Shown one piece after another: positions 41,602-50,547 of a DNA stretch of 64,000 nt. Position 1 is the stretch's first letter; each line of letters begins with the position of its first letter. The notes under the pieces were generated by a model. That model was not told where the DNA came from. It made no database searches and worked only from the letters and a program-made list of their open reading frames with translations. The stretch spans positions 372,001 through 436,000 of the forward strand of contig NZ_JAVFJJ010000002.1 in the NCBI RefSeq assembly GCF_030908245.1. The letters are read 5' to 3'. The translations under genes and the position numbers were made by a program. The DNA comes from Sinomonas sp. ASV322 (GTDB taxonomy: Bacteria; Actinomycetota; Actinomycetes; Actinomycetales; Micrococcaceae).

Positions 41602-42714
41602 ATGTCGCACCCGACCTCCACGACCAACAAGACCCTCGCCCACCCGCTCAACGCCTGGTATGTGGCGGGCTGGGACTACGAGCTCACCCGCAAACCCCTC
41701 GCCCGCACGATCGCCAACCGGCCCCTCGCGCTCTTCCGCACCGAGGATGGGCGGCCCGTCGCCCTCGCCGACGCGTGCTGGCACCGCCTCGCCCCCCTCT
41801 CGATGGGCAAGACCCTGGGTCGAGACGAGATCCAATGCCCGTACCACGGCATCACCTACAACTCCGCGGGCCGCTGCACGTCGATGCCGGCGCAGGAGAC
41901 CATCAATCCCTCGGCCACGGTGCCCTCGTTCCCGATCGTCGACCGCTACCGGTTCGCATGGGTCTGGCTCGGCGACCCCGAGAAGGCCGACCCCGCGCTC
42001 ATCCCGGACATGCACCAGATGAGCTCCCCCGAATGGGCGGGCGACGGCGAGACCATCTATGCCCCCTGCAACTACCAGCTCGTGCTCGACAACCTCATGG
42101 ACCTCACGCACGAGGAGTTCGTCCACGCCTCCTCGATCGGGCAGGAGGAGCTGAGCGCCTCCGACTTCAAGGTCACCCACGACGATCGCACCGTGACGGT
42201 TGCCCGCTGGATGTTCGACATCGAGGCCCCGCCCTTCTGGCTCAAGAACATGCGCGACAAGTTCCCCGGCTTCGAGGGTCGGGTGGACCGCTGGCAGATC
42301 ATCCACTTCGAGGCGCCGTCGACCATCAGGATCGACGTCGGCGTCGCCAAGGCCGGGACCGGAGCGGCCGACGGCGACCGCAGCCAAGGCGTCAACGGCT
42401 ACGTCATGAACACCATCTCGCCCGAGACGGACAAGACGTGCCACTACTTCTGGGCGTTCATGCGCAACTACTGCCTCGACAGCCAGCTCATCACGACCCA
42501 GCTGCGAAACGGCGTGCACGGCGTGTTCGGCGAGGACGAGGCCATGCTCAAGGCACAGCAGGAGGCCATCGACGCGAACCCGGACTACGAGTTCTACAGC
42601 CTCAACATCGACGCGGGAGGCATGTGGGTCCGCCGGCTCATCGAGCGCATGCTCGAGGCCGAGGGCCGCCTCGCCGCGACCCAGGAGCCCCAGCCTGCTC
42701 GAGTCGGCGCCTGA
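41602..42714 (+). CDS. vanA: Vanillate O-demethylase oxygenase subunit
   Basis: The 370-residue Rieske non-haem iron oxygenase has Rieske ligands Cys59, His61, Cys79 and His82 (CWH and CPYHG). The mononuclear iron site lies in NLMDLTHEEFVH (Asp167 region, His170, His175). Sequence features HPLNAWYVAGW and DLTHEEFVHASSIG are typical of VanA. It removes the methyl group of vanillate as formaldehyde to give protocatechuate. The reductase gene begins three bases after its stop. AAGGATC lies before the ATG at 41602. It is probably induced by vanillate through the divergent PadR protein. Confidence 0.92.
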   Translation: MSHPTSTTNKTLAHPLNAWYVAGWDYELTRKPLARTIANRPLALFRTEDGRPVALADACWHRLAPLSMGKTLGRDEIQCPYHGITYNSAGRCTSMPAQETINPSATVPSFPIVDRYRFAWVWLGDPEKADPALIPDMHQMSSPEWAGDGETIYAPCNYQLVLDNLMDLTHEEFVHASSIGQEELSASDFKVTHDDRTVTVARWMFDIEAPPFWLKNMRDKFPGFEGRVDRWQIIHFEAPSTIRIDVGVAKAGTGAADGDRSQGVNGYVMNTISPETDKTCHYFWAFMRNYCLDSQLITTQLRNGVHGVFGEDEAMLKAQQEAIDANPDYEFYSLNIDAGGMWVRRLIERMLEAEGRLAATQEPQPARVGA

Positions 42715-42717
42715 GCC

Positions 42718-43716
42718 ATGGCCGCCAATTCGAGCACGGTCTGGCAGCGCGGGCGCGTCGTCGAGCTCCGCGACGTCGCCCGGGACATCCGGCGCGTCGT
42801 CATCGAGCCGGAGTCGCCGGTCCGGGCCGCGCCCGGCACCCACGTCGACATCGCCGTCGTCGTCAATGGGGAGCAGGACGTGCGCTCCTATTCCGTCGTC
42901 GAATCGGACGACGACGGCACGCGCCTTGCGCTGTCCGTCTTCCGGACGCCGACATCGCGAGGAGGGTCGGTCTTCATGCACGGGCTGGGCGAGGGCGCAG
43001 AGGTCGAGCTCACCCAGCCGCTGCAGAACTTCCCGCTGCGCGTCGGCGCCGCCCGCTACATCATCCTCGCGGGAGGGATCGGGGTTACCGCCGTCCTCGG
43101 GATGGCCCGCGTCCTGGCCCGACTCGGGGCCGACTACCGGTTCGTCTACGCGGGGCGCAGCCGCGAGGCGATGGCGTACCTCGACGAGCTCATCGACGAG
43201 CACGGCGACCGGATCGAGGTCCACGTCGACGCCGAGGGTACGCCGCTCGACGTCCCGTCCTTGGTGGGTGGCCTCGGCCGAGACACCGAACTGTACATGT
43301 GCGGGCCGATCCGGCTCATGGACGCCGTGCGGCGCGCTTGGCAGGACTTCGGGCTCGATCTGCCGAACCTCCGCTACGAGACGTTCGGCAACAGCGGCTG
43401 GTTCGACCCGGAGGAGTTCGTCGTCCGGATTCCCCGCCTCGGCCTCGAAACCGTGGTCCCCAAGGACCGCTCCATGCTCGAGGCTCTCGAAGCGGCGGGG
43501 GCGGACCCGATGTTCGACTGCCGCAAGGGCGAATGCGGCCTGTGCGAGGTGGAGGTTCTGGAGCTGACCGGGGACATCGACCACCGCGACGTCTTCTACA
43601 GCCAACGCCAGCAGGAGGCGTCGGCCAAGATGTGCTGCTGCGTCTCCCGCGTTGTGACCCCGGCGGCTACCGGTAGTCGCGAACGGAAACCGGTCATCAG
43701 CATCGAGTTAAGCTGA
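42718..43716 (+). CDS. vanB: Vanillate O-demethylase reductase subunit
   Basis: The 332-residue oxidoreductase has a flavin domain (VRSYSVVE near residue 57), an NAD domain (LAGGIGVTAVLGMA and MCGPIRLMDA) and a C-terminal plant-type [2Fe-2S] domain with Cys268, Cys273 and Cys276 (DCRKGECGLC) and a further Cys in MCCC at 305-308. It passes electrons from NADH to the VanA Rieske centre. It follows vanA after three bases and is certainly co-transcribed. Confidence 0.92.
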   Translation: MAANSSTVWQRGRVVELRDVARDIRRVVIEPESPVRAAPGTHVDIAVVVNGEQDVRSYSVVESDDDGTRLALSVFRTPTSRGGSVFMHGLGEGAEVELTQPLQNFPLRVGAARYIILAGGIGVTAVLGMARVLARLGADYRFVYAGRSREAMAYLDELIDEHGDRIEVHVDAEGTPLDVPSLVGGLGRDTELYMCGPIRLMDAVRRAWQDFGLDLPNLRYETFGNSGWFDPEEFVVRIPRLGLETVVPKDRSMLEALEAAGADPMFDCRKGECGLCEVEVLELTGDIDHRDVFYSQRQQEASAKMCCCVSRVVTPAATGSRERKPVISIELS

Positions 43717-43796
43717 GGCAAGACAGGGCCCCGAATTCTGTACGCCAGGGTTCGCTTGGGCATTCATCAGACCCGCGCACAAGAGAAAGTCGCCCC

Positions 43797-45008
43797 ATGC
43801 AAAATACGGACTTCATCCAGACGACACACGCTGGCTCCCTCCCCCGCACCCCCGAACTCCTCGCCGCGAACGCGGCCCAGGCGGAGAACCCGGGCGACGC
43901 GGAGGCGTTCGAGTCGCTCCTCGCGGCGTCCGTGCAGGGCATCGTCGCGAAGCAGCGCGAGGCTGGCATCACCATGCCGAACGACGGCGAGTACGGCCAC
44001 ACGATGTCGAATTCCGTGGACTATGGGGCGTGGTGGAACTACTCGTTCTCGCGTCTGGGCGGGCTCACGCCGGGCGGCGTGGACCGGTGGCAGAACGCCG
44101 AGCAGGTCCGCTCCGAGCCCGGCAAGGTCCGGCTCACAAGCTTCACCGACCGCCGCGACCGGCAGCGCTTCAACGAGGCGTACAACGACCCGACGTCCGG
44201 AATCCTCACGGGCCGCAAGCCCGGCTCGCAGCCCACCGTGACCGGCCCGATCACGTACATCGGGCACGCGGCCGTGCAGCGCGACATCGACCACCTCAAG
44301 AAGGCGCTCGCCGAGAACGGCTTCGAGACCGGCTTCCTCCCGGCGCTCTCCCCCGGCTCCGCGTCCCGCCTCGCGAACGAGCACTACGCGAGCGACGAGG
44401 AGCTCGTCTACGCGTGCGCCGACGCGATGCGCGAGGAGTACACGGCGATCATCGACGCCGGCCTCACCGTCCAGATCGATGACCCCTCGATCGCCGAGAA
44501 CTGGGACATGATCAACCCCGAGCCGAGCGTCGAGGACTACCTCGCGTTCACCCAGCTCCGCGTCGACGCGCTCAACTACGCGATCCGCGGCCTCCCCCAG
44601 GAGCAGATCCGGTTCCACCTGTGCTGGGGCTCGTGGCACGGCCCGCACACCACGGACCTCCCCTTCAAGGACCTCGCCCAGACGATGCTCTCGATCAACG
44701 CGGGCTCGTATTCGTTCGAGGCCGCCAACGTCCGCCACGAACACGAATGGAAGGTCTGGCGCGAGCTCACGCTGCCCGAGGAGAAGGCCGTGGTCCCGGG
44801 CGTCGTCTCCCACGCGACCAACGTCGTGGAGCACCCCGAGCTCGTCGCCGACCGGATCGAGCGCTTCGCCCAGATCCTCGGGCGCGAGCGCGTCATCGCG
44901 TCGACCGACTGCGGCCTCGGCGGCCGCATCCACCCGCAGATCGCCTGGGCCAAGCTCGAGTCGCTTTCCGAGGGCGCGCGTCTCGCCACCCAGCGGCTCT
45001 GGAGCTGA
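43797..45008 (+). CDS. MetE C-terminal-like (cobalamin-independent) methyltransferase family protein
   Basis: The 403-residue protein resembles the C-terminal barrel of cobalamin-independent methionine synthase and epoxyalkane:CoM transferase. It opens with THAGSLPRTPELL, has DDPSIAENWD and the zinc-site motifs HLCWGSWHG (His, Cys) and a late STDCGLGGR Cys. The N-terminal half of MetE is absent. It begins 80 bases after vanB on the same strand, so it may be co-expressed and handle the C1 or thiol side of demethylation, but that link is inference. Confidence 0.8.
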   Translation: MQNTDFIQTTHAGSLPRTPELLAANAAQAENPGDAEAFESLLAASVQGIVAKQREAGITMPNDGEYGHTMSNSVDYGAWWNYSFSRLGGLTPGGVDRWQNAEQVRSEPGKVRLTSFTDRRDRQRFNEAYNDPTSGILTGRKPGSQPTVTGPITYIGHAAVQRDIDHLKKALAENGFETGFLPALSPGSASRLANEHYASDEELVYACADAMREEYTAIIDAGLTVQIDDPSIAENWDMINPEPSVEDYLAFTQLRVDALNYAIRGLPQEQIRFHLCWGSWHGPHTTDLPFKDLAQTMLSINAGSYSFEAANVRHEHEWKVWRELTLPEEKAVVPGVVSHATNVVEHPELVADRIERFAQILGRERVIASTDCGLGGRIHPQIAWAKLESLSEGARLATQRLWS

Positions 45009-45088
45009 GGGCACCGATCCGCTAAGCCGCGCCAGCCTCAACGGGCATGGGGTGACCGCCACGGGCCGAACCCCACCTAAAGGGACGC

Positions 45089-45604
45089 CTAACCCTGCCC
45101 CGGGATCGGCGCGCCGAACGGGAGCCCCTCGCGCACGTAGGCGTCGTAGAGCGGCTGCCACGCGAGCGCGCCCGCGCTGTGAGGTCCGCCCGGCTCGCCG
45201 CCGCCGAGCTTGACCGCGAGTTCCGCGAGGCACACGTGCCACCCGGCCGCATTGCGGGCGGCGGCATTGCGGTCGCCGAGCCAGTTCCGCAGGGTGAGCT
45301 CGGCGTCGGCCTCGGAGCCTTCGACCCGGAACTCAAGCGAGTCCTCGCCCCACTCGAACGCCCAGCGCAGGGGCGGCTCCCATTCCGTGATGCGCTCGAC
45401 GGCCGCCGGCAGATTGGGGTCGCCCGTGAGCGTCACGGTCCCGGCCCGGTGATCGATCACGACGGCGGAGGGGAACCATCCTGCGAAGCCCTCCGACGTG
45501 CTGACCGCCGCCCAGACGTCGGCCGCGGGCACGGGATAGGAGCGAACGAACGTGACCGACGCGCGGCCGTCCTCCTCGCTGTACTGTCCGTCGAGCTCTT
45601 CCAT
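45089..45604 (-). CDS. SRPBCC (AHSA1-like) domain protein
   Basis: The 171-residue START/SRPBCC-fold protein contains VTFVRSYPVPAADVWAAVST, EGFAGWFP and a late WHVCLAEL helix. These hydrophobic-pocket proteins bind lipids or small ligands, or resemble Aha1. The ATG at 45604 starts the conserved strand; the longer open frame upstream lies in the SDR gene. It lies 32 bases downstream of the SDR gene stop (45637) on the same strand and may be co-transcribed. Function unknown. Confidence 0.8.
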   Translation of the reverse strand: MEELDGQYSEEDGRASVTFVRSYPVPAADVWAAVSTSEGFAGWFPSAVVIDHRAGTVTLTGDPNLPAAVERITEWEPPLRWAFEWGEDSLEFRVEGSEADAELTLRNWLGDRNAAARNAAGWHVCLAELAVKLGGGEPGGPHSAGALAWQPLYDAYVREGLPFGAPIPGQG

Positions 45605-45636
45605 GGCGTTCCTTCCTCCCCGGAACCGCGGACTCC

Positions 45637-46473
45637 TCAGTGCCCGTAGACCGAGCCGACGATCGCGTCGAAGACCCGGTCGGGCAGCACCTTGCGCGCG
45701 GCGAGGATGAGGCCCGCGTTCCCGCCCACGGGGTATCGCGGGGCCGGATGCTTCGAGCGGACCGCGCGGACGACGGCGCGCGCCACCACCTCGGGCTCCG
45801 ACGCGCGACCCGGGACGTAAGAGGCCTCGAGCACGTTCGCCACCTTTCGCGCGTTCGCCTCGTAGGCCGTGCCTTTCGAGGCGTCGACGAGCGAGTCCCG
45901 CGCGATCCCGCTCCATTCCGAGAGGATCGGGCCCGGCTCGATGAGCACGACCCGCACACCGAACGGCCGCAGCTCGATCCGCAGCGAGTCCGAGAGCCCC
46001 TCGACCGCGAACTTGGTCGCGTGGTACCACGAGCCGAGGGGCTCGTAGAACTTCCCGCCCATCGAGGAGACGTTGACGATCGTCCCTGCCCCGCGCGTGC
46101 GCATGCCCGGGAGCACGAGCTGGGTGAGGCGCGCGAGGCCGAAGACGTTGACCTCGAACTGCCGCCGCGCGTCGTCGATCGGGACGTCTTCGAGGGAGCC
46201 GTACGCGCCGTAGCCTGCGTTGTTGACGAGCACGTCGATGCGGCCGGCCTCCTCGGTGATGCGCCGGACGCCGTCGACCATGGACGCGTCCTCGGTGACG
46301 TCCATCGCGAGGACGCGCGCGCCGTCGTCCGCCAGGCCCTGCATGCGCTCAACGCGCCGGGCCGTCGCGCACACCGTGAAGCCCGCCGCCATGAGGGCGC
46401 GGACGGTGGCCGCGCCGATGCCGCTCGAGGCGCCGGTCACGAGCGCGACGTGCCGTGCAGTCGTCTCGGGCAT
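45637..46473 (-). CDS. Short-chain dehydrogenase/reductase
   Basis: The 278-residue classical SDR has TGASSGIG (13-20), NNAGYGAYG, Ser137, Tyr150 and Lys154 (YHATK). The Tyr-His-Ala-Thr-Lys active site and LRIELRPFGVRVVLIEPGP resemble oxidoreductases acting on fatty or sterol-like ketones. The ATG at 46473 is used because the Rossmann strand begins at residue 9. It is divergent from the aminotransferase gene at 46607 and precedes the SRPBCC gene. Confidence 0.87.
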   Translation of the reverse strand: MPETTARHVALVTGASSGIGAATVRALMAAGFTVCATARRVERMQGLADDGARVLAMDVTEDASMVDGVRRITEEAGRIDVLVNNAGYGAYGSLEDVPIDDARRQFEVNVFGLARLTQLVLPGMRTRGAGTIVNVSSMGGKFYEPLGSWYHATKFAVEGLSDSLRIELRPFGVRVVLIEPGPILSEWSGIARDSLVDASKGTAYEANARKVANVLEASYVPGRASEPEVVARAVVRAVRSKHPAPRYPVGGNAGLILAARKVLPDRVFDAIVGSVYGH

Positions 46474-46606
46474 GCTCCCACGGTACCCGAGGCGCCCAAC
46501 CCCCGGAATTGTTGGATTGAGCCGAGTCAACGCGCCCCTCACCCTGTACATCCCGACAATTGGGGAGGCTGCGTGTGCGGAAGCCGCGTGTGGCAGGCTG
46601 AGGGCC

Positions 46607-47821
46607 ATGAGTCTCTCAGCCTCGTCGCGCTCCCAGGTCCCGCCCTTCGCCGTCATGGACATCCTCGCGCGCGTCGACGAGCTCCGGGCCGCGGGGCGCG
46701 ACATCGTGTCGCTCTGCGCGGGCGAGCCCTCGGGCGGAGCGCCGTCGGCCGTCTCGGCGAGCGCCGCCGAGCTCCACGCCTCGGGCCGCGCGCTTACTTA
46801 CACGCCCGCCCTCGGCACGGCCGAGCTGAGGTCCGCGATCGCGGGCCACTACCGCCGCTGGTACGGGCTCGACGTCGACCCGGCCCGGGTCGCAGTGACG
46901 ACCGGCTCCTCGGGCGCGTTCCTGCTCGGCTTCCTCGCGGCGTTCGAGGTCGGCGACCGCGTCGCGCTCGCGCGCCCCGGCTACCCCGCGTACCGGAACA
47001 TCCTCGCGGCGCTCGGGTGCCGCGTCGTCGAGATCGACTGCGGGCCGGAGACCCGGTACCAGCCCACGCCCGAGCTCCTCGACGCGGCGGCCCGCGAGCA
47101 CGGCCCGCTCGCGGGGCTCGTCCTCGCCTCGCCCGCGAACCCGACGGGCACGATGGTGAGCCGCGCCGAACTCTCGGACATCGCCGGCTGGTGTTCCGCG
47201 AACGGCGTGCGGCTCGTGAGCGACGAGATCTACCACGGCATCACCTATCCGGGAGCGCCGCTCGACGACCACAGCCCGCGCGGGGTCTGCGCGTGGGAGC
47301 TCGACCCTGAAGCAATTGTCATCTCCAGCTTCTCCAAATACTGGGGCATGACCGGGTGGCGGCTTGGATGGATGCTCCTCCCCGGCGAGCTCACGCCCGC
47401 CGTCGACGCCCTCGCCGGAAACGTCGCGCTCTGCCCGCCCGCGCCGTCGCAGCTCGCGGCGGTCGAAGCATTCTCCGCGGCCTCGTACTCCGAGGCGGAC
47501 GCGTGGGTGGCGCAGTACGCCGAGACGAGGCGCACGCTGCTCGGAAGCCTCGACGCGCTCGGCTGGGGGCCGGCCGCGCCCGCCGACGGCGCGTTCTACC
47601 TCTACGCCGAACTCGGCGACCAGCTCGAGCGGTTCCGCGATTCGCGCGAATACTGCCGCGCGCTGCTTGAGGCCGAGGGCGTCGCCCTTGTGCCGGGCAC
47701 GGATTTCGACGCGCGGGCCGGTCACCGCTCGGTGCGCCTGAGCTTCGCCGCGGGGCCAGCGGCGGTGGGCGCCGCCGTCGAACGCATCCAGCGGTTCCAC
47801 GACGATTCCCGCCAAGGTTAG
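46607..47821 (+). CDS. Class I/II aminotransferase (PLP-dependent)
   Basis: The 404-residue fold-type I enzyme has PLP Lys244 in SFSKYWGMTGWRLGW, SPANPTGTMVS (175-185) and SDEIYHGITY (205-214) with the Asp that contacts the pyridine nitrogen. It resembles aspartate/aromatic aminotransferases of actinobacteria. The ATG at 46607 fits the family's N-terminus. It is a single gene followed by the DUF1876 gene after 75 bases. Amino donor and acceptor are not readable from sequence. Confidence 0.88.
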   Translation: MSLSASSRSQVPPFAVMDILARVDELRAAGRDIVSLCAGEPSGGAPSAVSASAAELHASGRALTYTPALGTAELRSAIAGHYRRWYGLDVDPARVAVTTGSSGAFLLGFLAAFEVGDRVALARPGYPAYRNILAALGCRVVEIDCGPETRYQPTPELLDAAAREHGPLAGLVLASPANPTGTMVSRAELSDIAGWCSANGVRLVSDEIYHGITYPGAPLDDHSPRGVCAWELDPEAIVISSFSKYWGMTGWRLGWMLLPGELTPAVDALAGNVALCPPAPSQLAAVEAFSAASYSEADAWVAQYAETRRTLLGSLDALGWGPAAPADGAFYLYAELGDQLERFRDSREYCRALLEAEGVALVPGTDFDARAGHRSVRLSFAAGPAAVGAAVERIQRFHDDSRQG

Positions 47822-47896
47822 GCGACTCCGCTTCTGGCTCCCAGAGCATTCGACGCCCAGAATCGAAGCCATGGGCTCTCATTCGAGGAGGCGACC

Positions 47897-48166
47897 GTGA
47901 AGGCAGAAAAGGGCTGGTCGGTGAGCATCGCCATCGACGAACACGAAGGCCGGACGCGCGCCAAGGCGCAGCTGTTCGGGGACGGGAACTCGGAGATGGT
48001 TGGGGTCGGCCTGGCGAGGCTGAATCCAACCGACCTCGACGTCCCCGCCATCGGCGACGAACTGGCCGTGGCCCGCGCCCTGGCGGACCTGTCACACCAG
48101 CTCATCGACGCGACCGCGGCCGACATCGAGAACATCACGAAGATCCCTCCGCATCTCGAGGTCTAG
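47897..48166 (+). CDS. DUF1876 domain protein
   Basis: The 89-residue protein contains WSVSIAIDEHEGRTRAKAQL and MVGVGLARLNPTDLDVPAIG, followed by a helix ARALADLSHQLIDATA, which match DUF1876. It starts at GTG 47897 after GAGGAG. The fold is a small alpha/beta domain reminiscent of dodecin or dsRBD-like proteins; no function is established. It converges with the S4 protein gene six bases downstream. Confidence 0.8.
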   Translation: MKAEKGWSVSIAIDEHEGRTRAKAQLFGDGNSEMVGVGLARLNPTDLDVPAIGDELAVARALADLSHQLIDATAADIENITKIPPHLEV

Positions 48167-48172
48167 CGCCGG

Positions 48173-48571
48173 CTACTCGTCGCGGTGGCCGCGCAGCTTC
48201 TCCATGTCCCGGCGGTCCTTCTTGGTGGGGCGCCCCGCGCCGCGATCCCGCTGCGGGAGGCCGAGGAAAGGCATTGGCGGGCGCTCGGGGGTGTGGTCTG
48301 TGTAGCAGCGCGACGCGGCCTCGGCGCCGACGCGCTTGGCGATCAGGACATGCACCTCGAGGATCCGCTCGAAGCCCGGCTGACGGACGCGGACCGTGTC
48401 GCCGGGAACAACGGTCTGGGACGCCTTGACCGGGTTCCCGTTGAGGCGTACGTGCCCCGCACGGCACGCCGTGGTCGCCGCCGAACGGGTCTTGTAGGCG
48501 CGCACAGCCCACAGCCACGCGTCGATCCGGACTGCCGAGTTGGAGGAAGCGGGGGCGTGCGAAGAAGCCAT
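48173..48571 (-). CDS. S4-domain RNA-binding protein (Hsp15/HslR-like)
   Basis: The 132-residue protein has an S4 domain at about residues 15-65 (RIDAWLWAVRAYKTRSAATT, GHVRLNGNPVKASQ, VVPGDTVRV) and a basic C-terminal tail (RPTKKDRRDMEKLRGHRDE). It is the Hsp15 type that binds stalled or free 50S ribosomal subunits in Escherichia coli. The ATG at 48571 is preferred; a second in-frame ATG twelve codons upstream is possible. Confidence 0.85.
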   Translation of the reverse strand: MASSHAPASSNSAVRIDAWLWAVRAYKTRSAATTACRAGHVRLNGNPVKASQTVVPGDTVRVRQPGFERILEVHVLIAKRVGAEAASRCYTDHTPERPPMPFLGLPQRDRGAGRPTKKDRRDMEKLRGHRDE

Positions 48572-48633
48572 GGTGCCCAGAAGTCTAGCGGCGTATCGTC
48601 GGGGCATGGGGGGAACACCGGTTAGGAGCCGAC

Positions 48634-48780
48634 ATGCCTGACAAGCAGCCACACCAGGACCAGCACAAGAAGCCGTCCAAGTCGATCAAAGAGCAACGGG
48701 CCGAAAAGAAGGCCAAACGCGAGACCGTGCTCGGCGCGGATCCCGTCGCTCATCTGCGGAAGCCCCGCACCAACCGCTGA
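48634..48780 (+). CDS. Small basic conserved protein (48 residues)
   Basis: An ATG at 48634, seven bases after TTAGGAG, opens a 48-codon frame. It encodes a highly charged peptide with KSIKEQRAEKKAKRE in the middle and VAHLRKPRTNR at the end. Peptides of this composition (KSIKEKRA-x-KK-like) are common beside small genes in actinobacteria, though I cannot name a family. It is divergent from the S4 gene. Function unknown; nucleic-acid binding is possible. Confidence 0.6.
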   Translation: MPDKQPHQDQHKKPSKSIKEQRAEKKAKRETVLGADPVAHLRKPRTNR

Positions 48781-48852
48781 CGCAGCGCCCACTGGCGGCA
48801 CGCCCCGTCTCCGCATCCGCATCGGCGCGAGGCGGGGCGTCGCCGTGTCCGC

Positions 48853-50547
48853 CTACCCCCGCCGCAGCTGCAGACCAGCGCGCGCCATCGCGTCCGCGTA
48901 CGACTTCCCCATCTCGATGAGCCACTCGGTCTGCCGCTCCTTCGAGCCCGCGAACGCGCGGCCGTGGAGCGAGCGCGCCTTGTAGACCTTGAGCCCGCGG
49001 CGCCAGATGAGCGGGTTGTCCGTCTTGAGGAGCATCTGCGCGAGGCGGTTCGCCTCGGGGCCGTGGGCCACGATGGCCGACGCGCGGGGCAGGAGCTTGA
49101 GCAGCGCGAGAAGAGGCTTGAGGCCGGCCTGGACCTGCTCGGGCGCGAGCTTGCCGTTCGCCTCACCCGGGGTGAACCACGGGTACACGTTCCACGGAAG
49201 CATCCACTCGGGGCGCAGGCCGAGCTGGAACTGAAGGCCGAGGAGGCGGGTCGCCGCGGCGTCATCGCCGGCCCACACGAAGCCGCGCGGATTCGCCTCG
49301 CCCGTGTTCGAGAAGAGGCTCAAGATGCGGCACTCCTCGACCGAGTGCATCGGGTCCACGTAGGGCACCTCGAAGCCGGGGCGGAGCCTGCGCAAGAACT
49401 CGACGTGCTCGTTGACGGGCGCGATGGAGGGCCCGAAGAGCGGATCCGCCGCGAGGGCGGGGTCAAGGACGACGACGGCGCTCGGCTCGGTCTGGCCGCT
49501 CGATTCGGCGTCACTCGGCTCGCGGTGGCCCCTCGGCTCGGCGGTGCGCTCCTCGGCGCGCTCGGCATCCTCATGCGGCTGGCCCTCGTAGGCGACCGCG
49601 TCGTCCCGCATGGGGCCGCCGGCCGTCGCGATCTGGGCGTCCGGCACGGAGGCGTCTGCCGTCGATTCCGCTGACTCAGACAGCGTCCCGCAGGGTTCGG
49701 CCGCAGGCTGGATCTCCGCACGCTGCTCGAGTCCGGCAAGCCGTGCCTCAGCGAGGCGCTCAGCGGCGGCCCGCGCCTCTGCCTCGGCCGCTGTCGAGCG
49801 CGCGAGCGCCGCTTGGGCGGCCTCTTCCGCGGCCGACGCCTCTGCCGCCGCGGCCTTCGCCGCCGCAGCCTTCGCGACCGCCTCGGTCACGGCCCGCTTC
49901 GCCGCGTTCGCCGCCGTCTCGGCCGCCACCCGGGCCCGGGACGCCGACTCGGCGAGGGCGACGAGCGCGGGATCTTGCACCGTCGCACGGCCCTCGGTGG
50001 CCTCCTCGGGATCAAGCTCGGCAGCTGCTTGGGCGCGCTGCTCGGCCGCCGCATCGGCGAAAGTCAGCTCATCGGGAGCCGACGCGGCAGGCGCAGCGAC
50101 AGGATCCGACTTCGTGACGATGAGGCGGGTCGGCGAGGCGAGCGTCACCACGACGCCCGAGGCCGAGACGTGGCTCGTCCCGACCATCGTCGCCGTGCCG
50201 TCCTTCTCCTTGACGGATCCCCGCGACTCGGGCGTGGGCTCCGCGGCGCGCATCATCACGGGCGAGGCGGGCGCGGTCGTGTGCTTCGCCGTCGTACTTT
50301 TCGCCGCCGTGCTCTTGGTCTTGGCGCCCTTCGCCTTGGGTGCCTTGCGCTGGGTGGTCGAATCGTCGTCGTCGTCCTCGTCGTCGACGTCGTCGAAAAG
50401 CCCGGAGAAGAGGTCGTCGAGGTCGTCCCCTTCGTCGTAGTCGAGCTCGGGTCCCTGGCCGAAGCCCTCCTCGTACTTGGAATCGAGGTCGGACCGGTGG
50501 TCCTCGTCGTAGTCGTCGTAGGTGGAGCGCGAGGCCAAGACTGTCAT
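48853..50547 (-). CDS. Uracil-DNA-glycosylase-like protein with acidic and Ala-rich extension
   Basis: The 564-residue protein has three regions. Residues 1-60 are strongly acidic (Asp/Glu/Tyr, including a DDVDDEDDDDD run). Residues about 65-370 are low-complexity, with a basic Lys/Ala/Thr patch and an Ala/Glu-rich stretch likely to be coiled coil (about 170-275). The C-terminal 190 residues form a UDG-like fold with NPRGFVWAGDDAAA, LPWNVYPWF (W452 region) and IVAHGPEANRLAQ. The classical UDG GQDPY-type motif is not seen, so catalytic activity is doubtful. It may act in repair or be a structural relative. It is divergent from the MFS gene at 50964. Confidence 0.72.
   Translation of the reverse strand: MTVLASRSTYDDYDEDHRSDLDSKYEEGFGQGPELDYDEGDDLDDLFSGLFDDVDDEDDDDDSTTQRKAPKAKGAKTKSTAAKSTTAKHTTAPASPVMMRAAEPTPESRGSVKEKDGTATMVGTSHVSASGVVVTLASPTRLIVTKSDPVAAPAASAPDELTFADAAAEQRAQAAAELDPEEATEGRATVQDPALVALAESASRARVAAETAANAAKRAVTEAVAKAAAAKAAAAEASAAEEAAQAALARSTAAEAEARAAAERLAEARLAGLEQRAEIQPAAEPCGTLSESAESTADASVPDAQIATAGGPMRDDAVAYEGQPHEDAERAEERTAEPRGHREPSDAESSGQTEPSAVVVLDPALAADPLFGPSIAPVNEHVEFLRRLRPGFEVPYVDPMHSVEECRILSLFSNTGEANPRGFVWAGDDAAATRLLGLQFQLGLRPEWMLPWNVYPWFTPGEANGKLAPEQVQAGLKPLLALLKLLPRASAIVAHGPEANRLAQMLLKTDNPLIWRRGLKVYKARSLHGRAFAGSKERQTEWLIEMGKSYADAMARAGLQLRRG

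Noticed and set aside
43717-43796. Riboswitch ahead of the MetE-like gene
   Set aside because: The gap is only 80 bases, with no cobalamin- or SAM-type conserved box or convincing structure.
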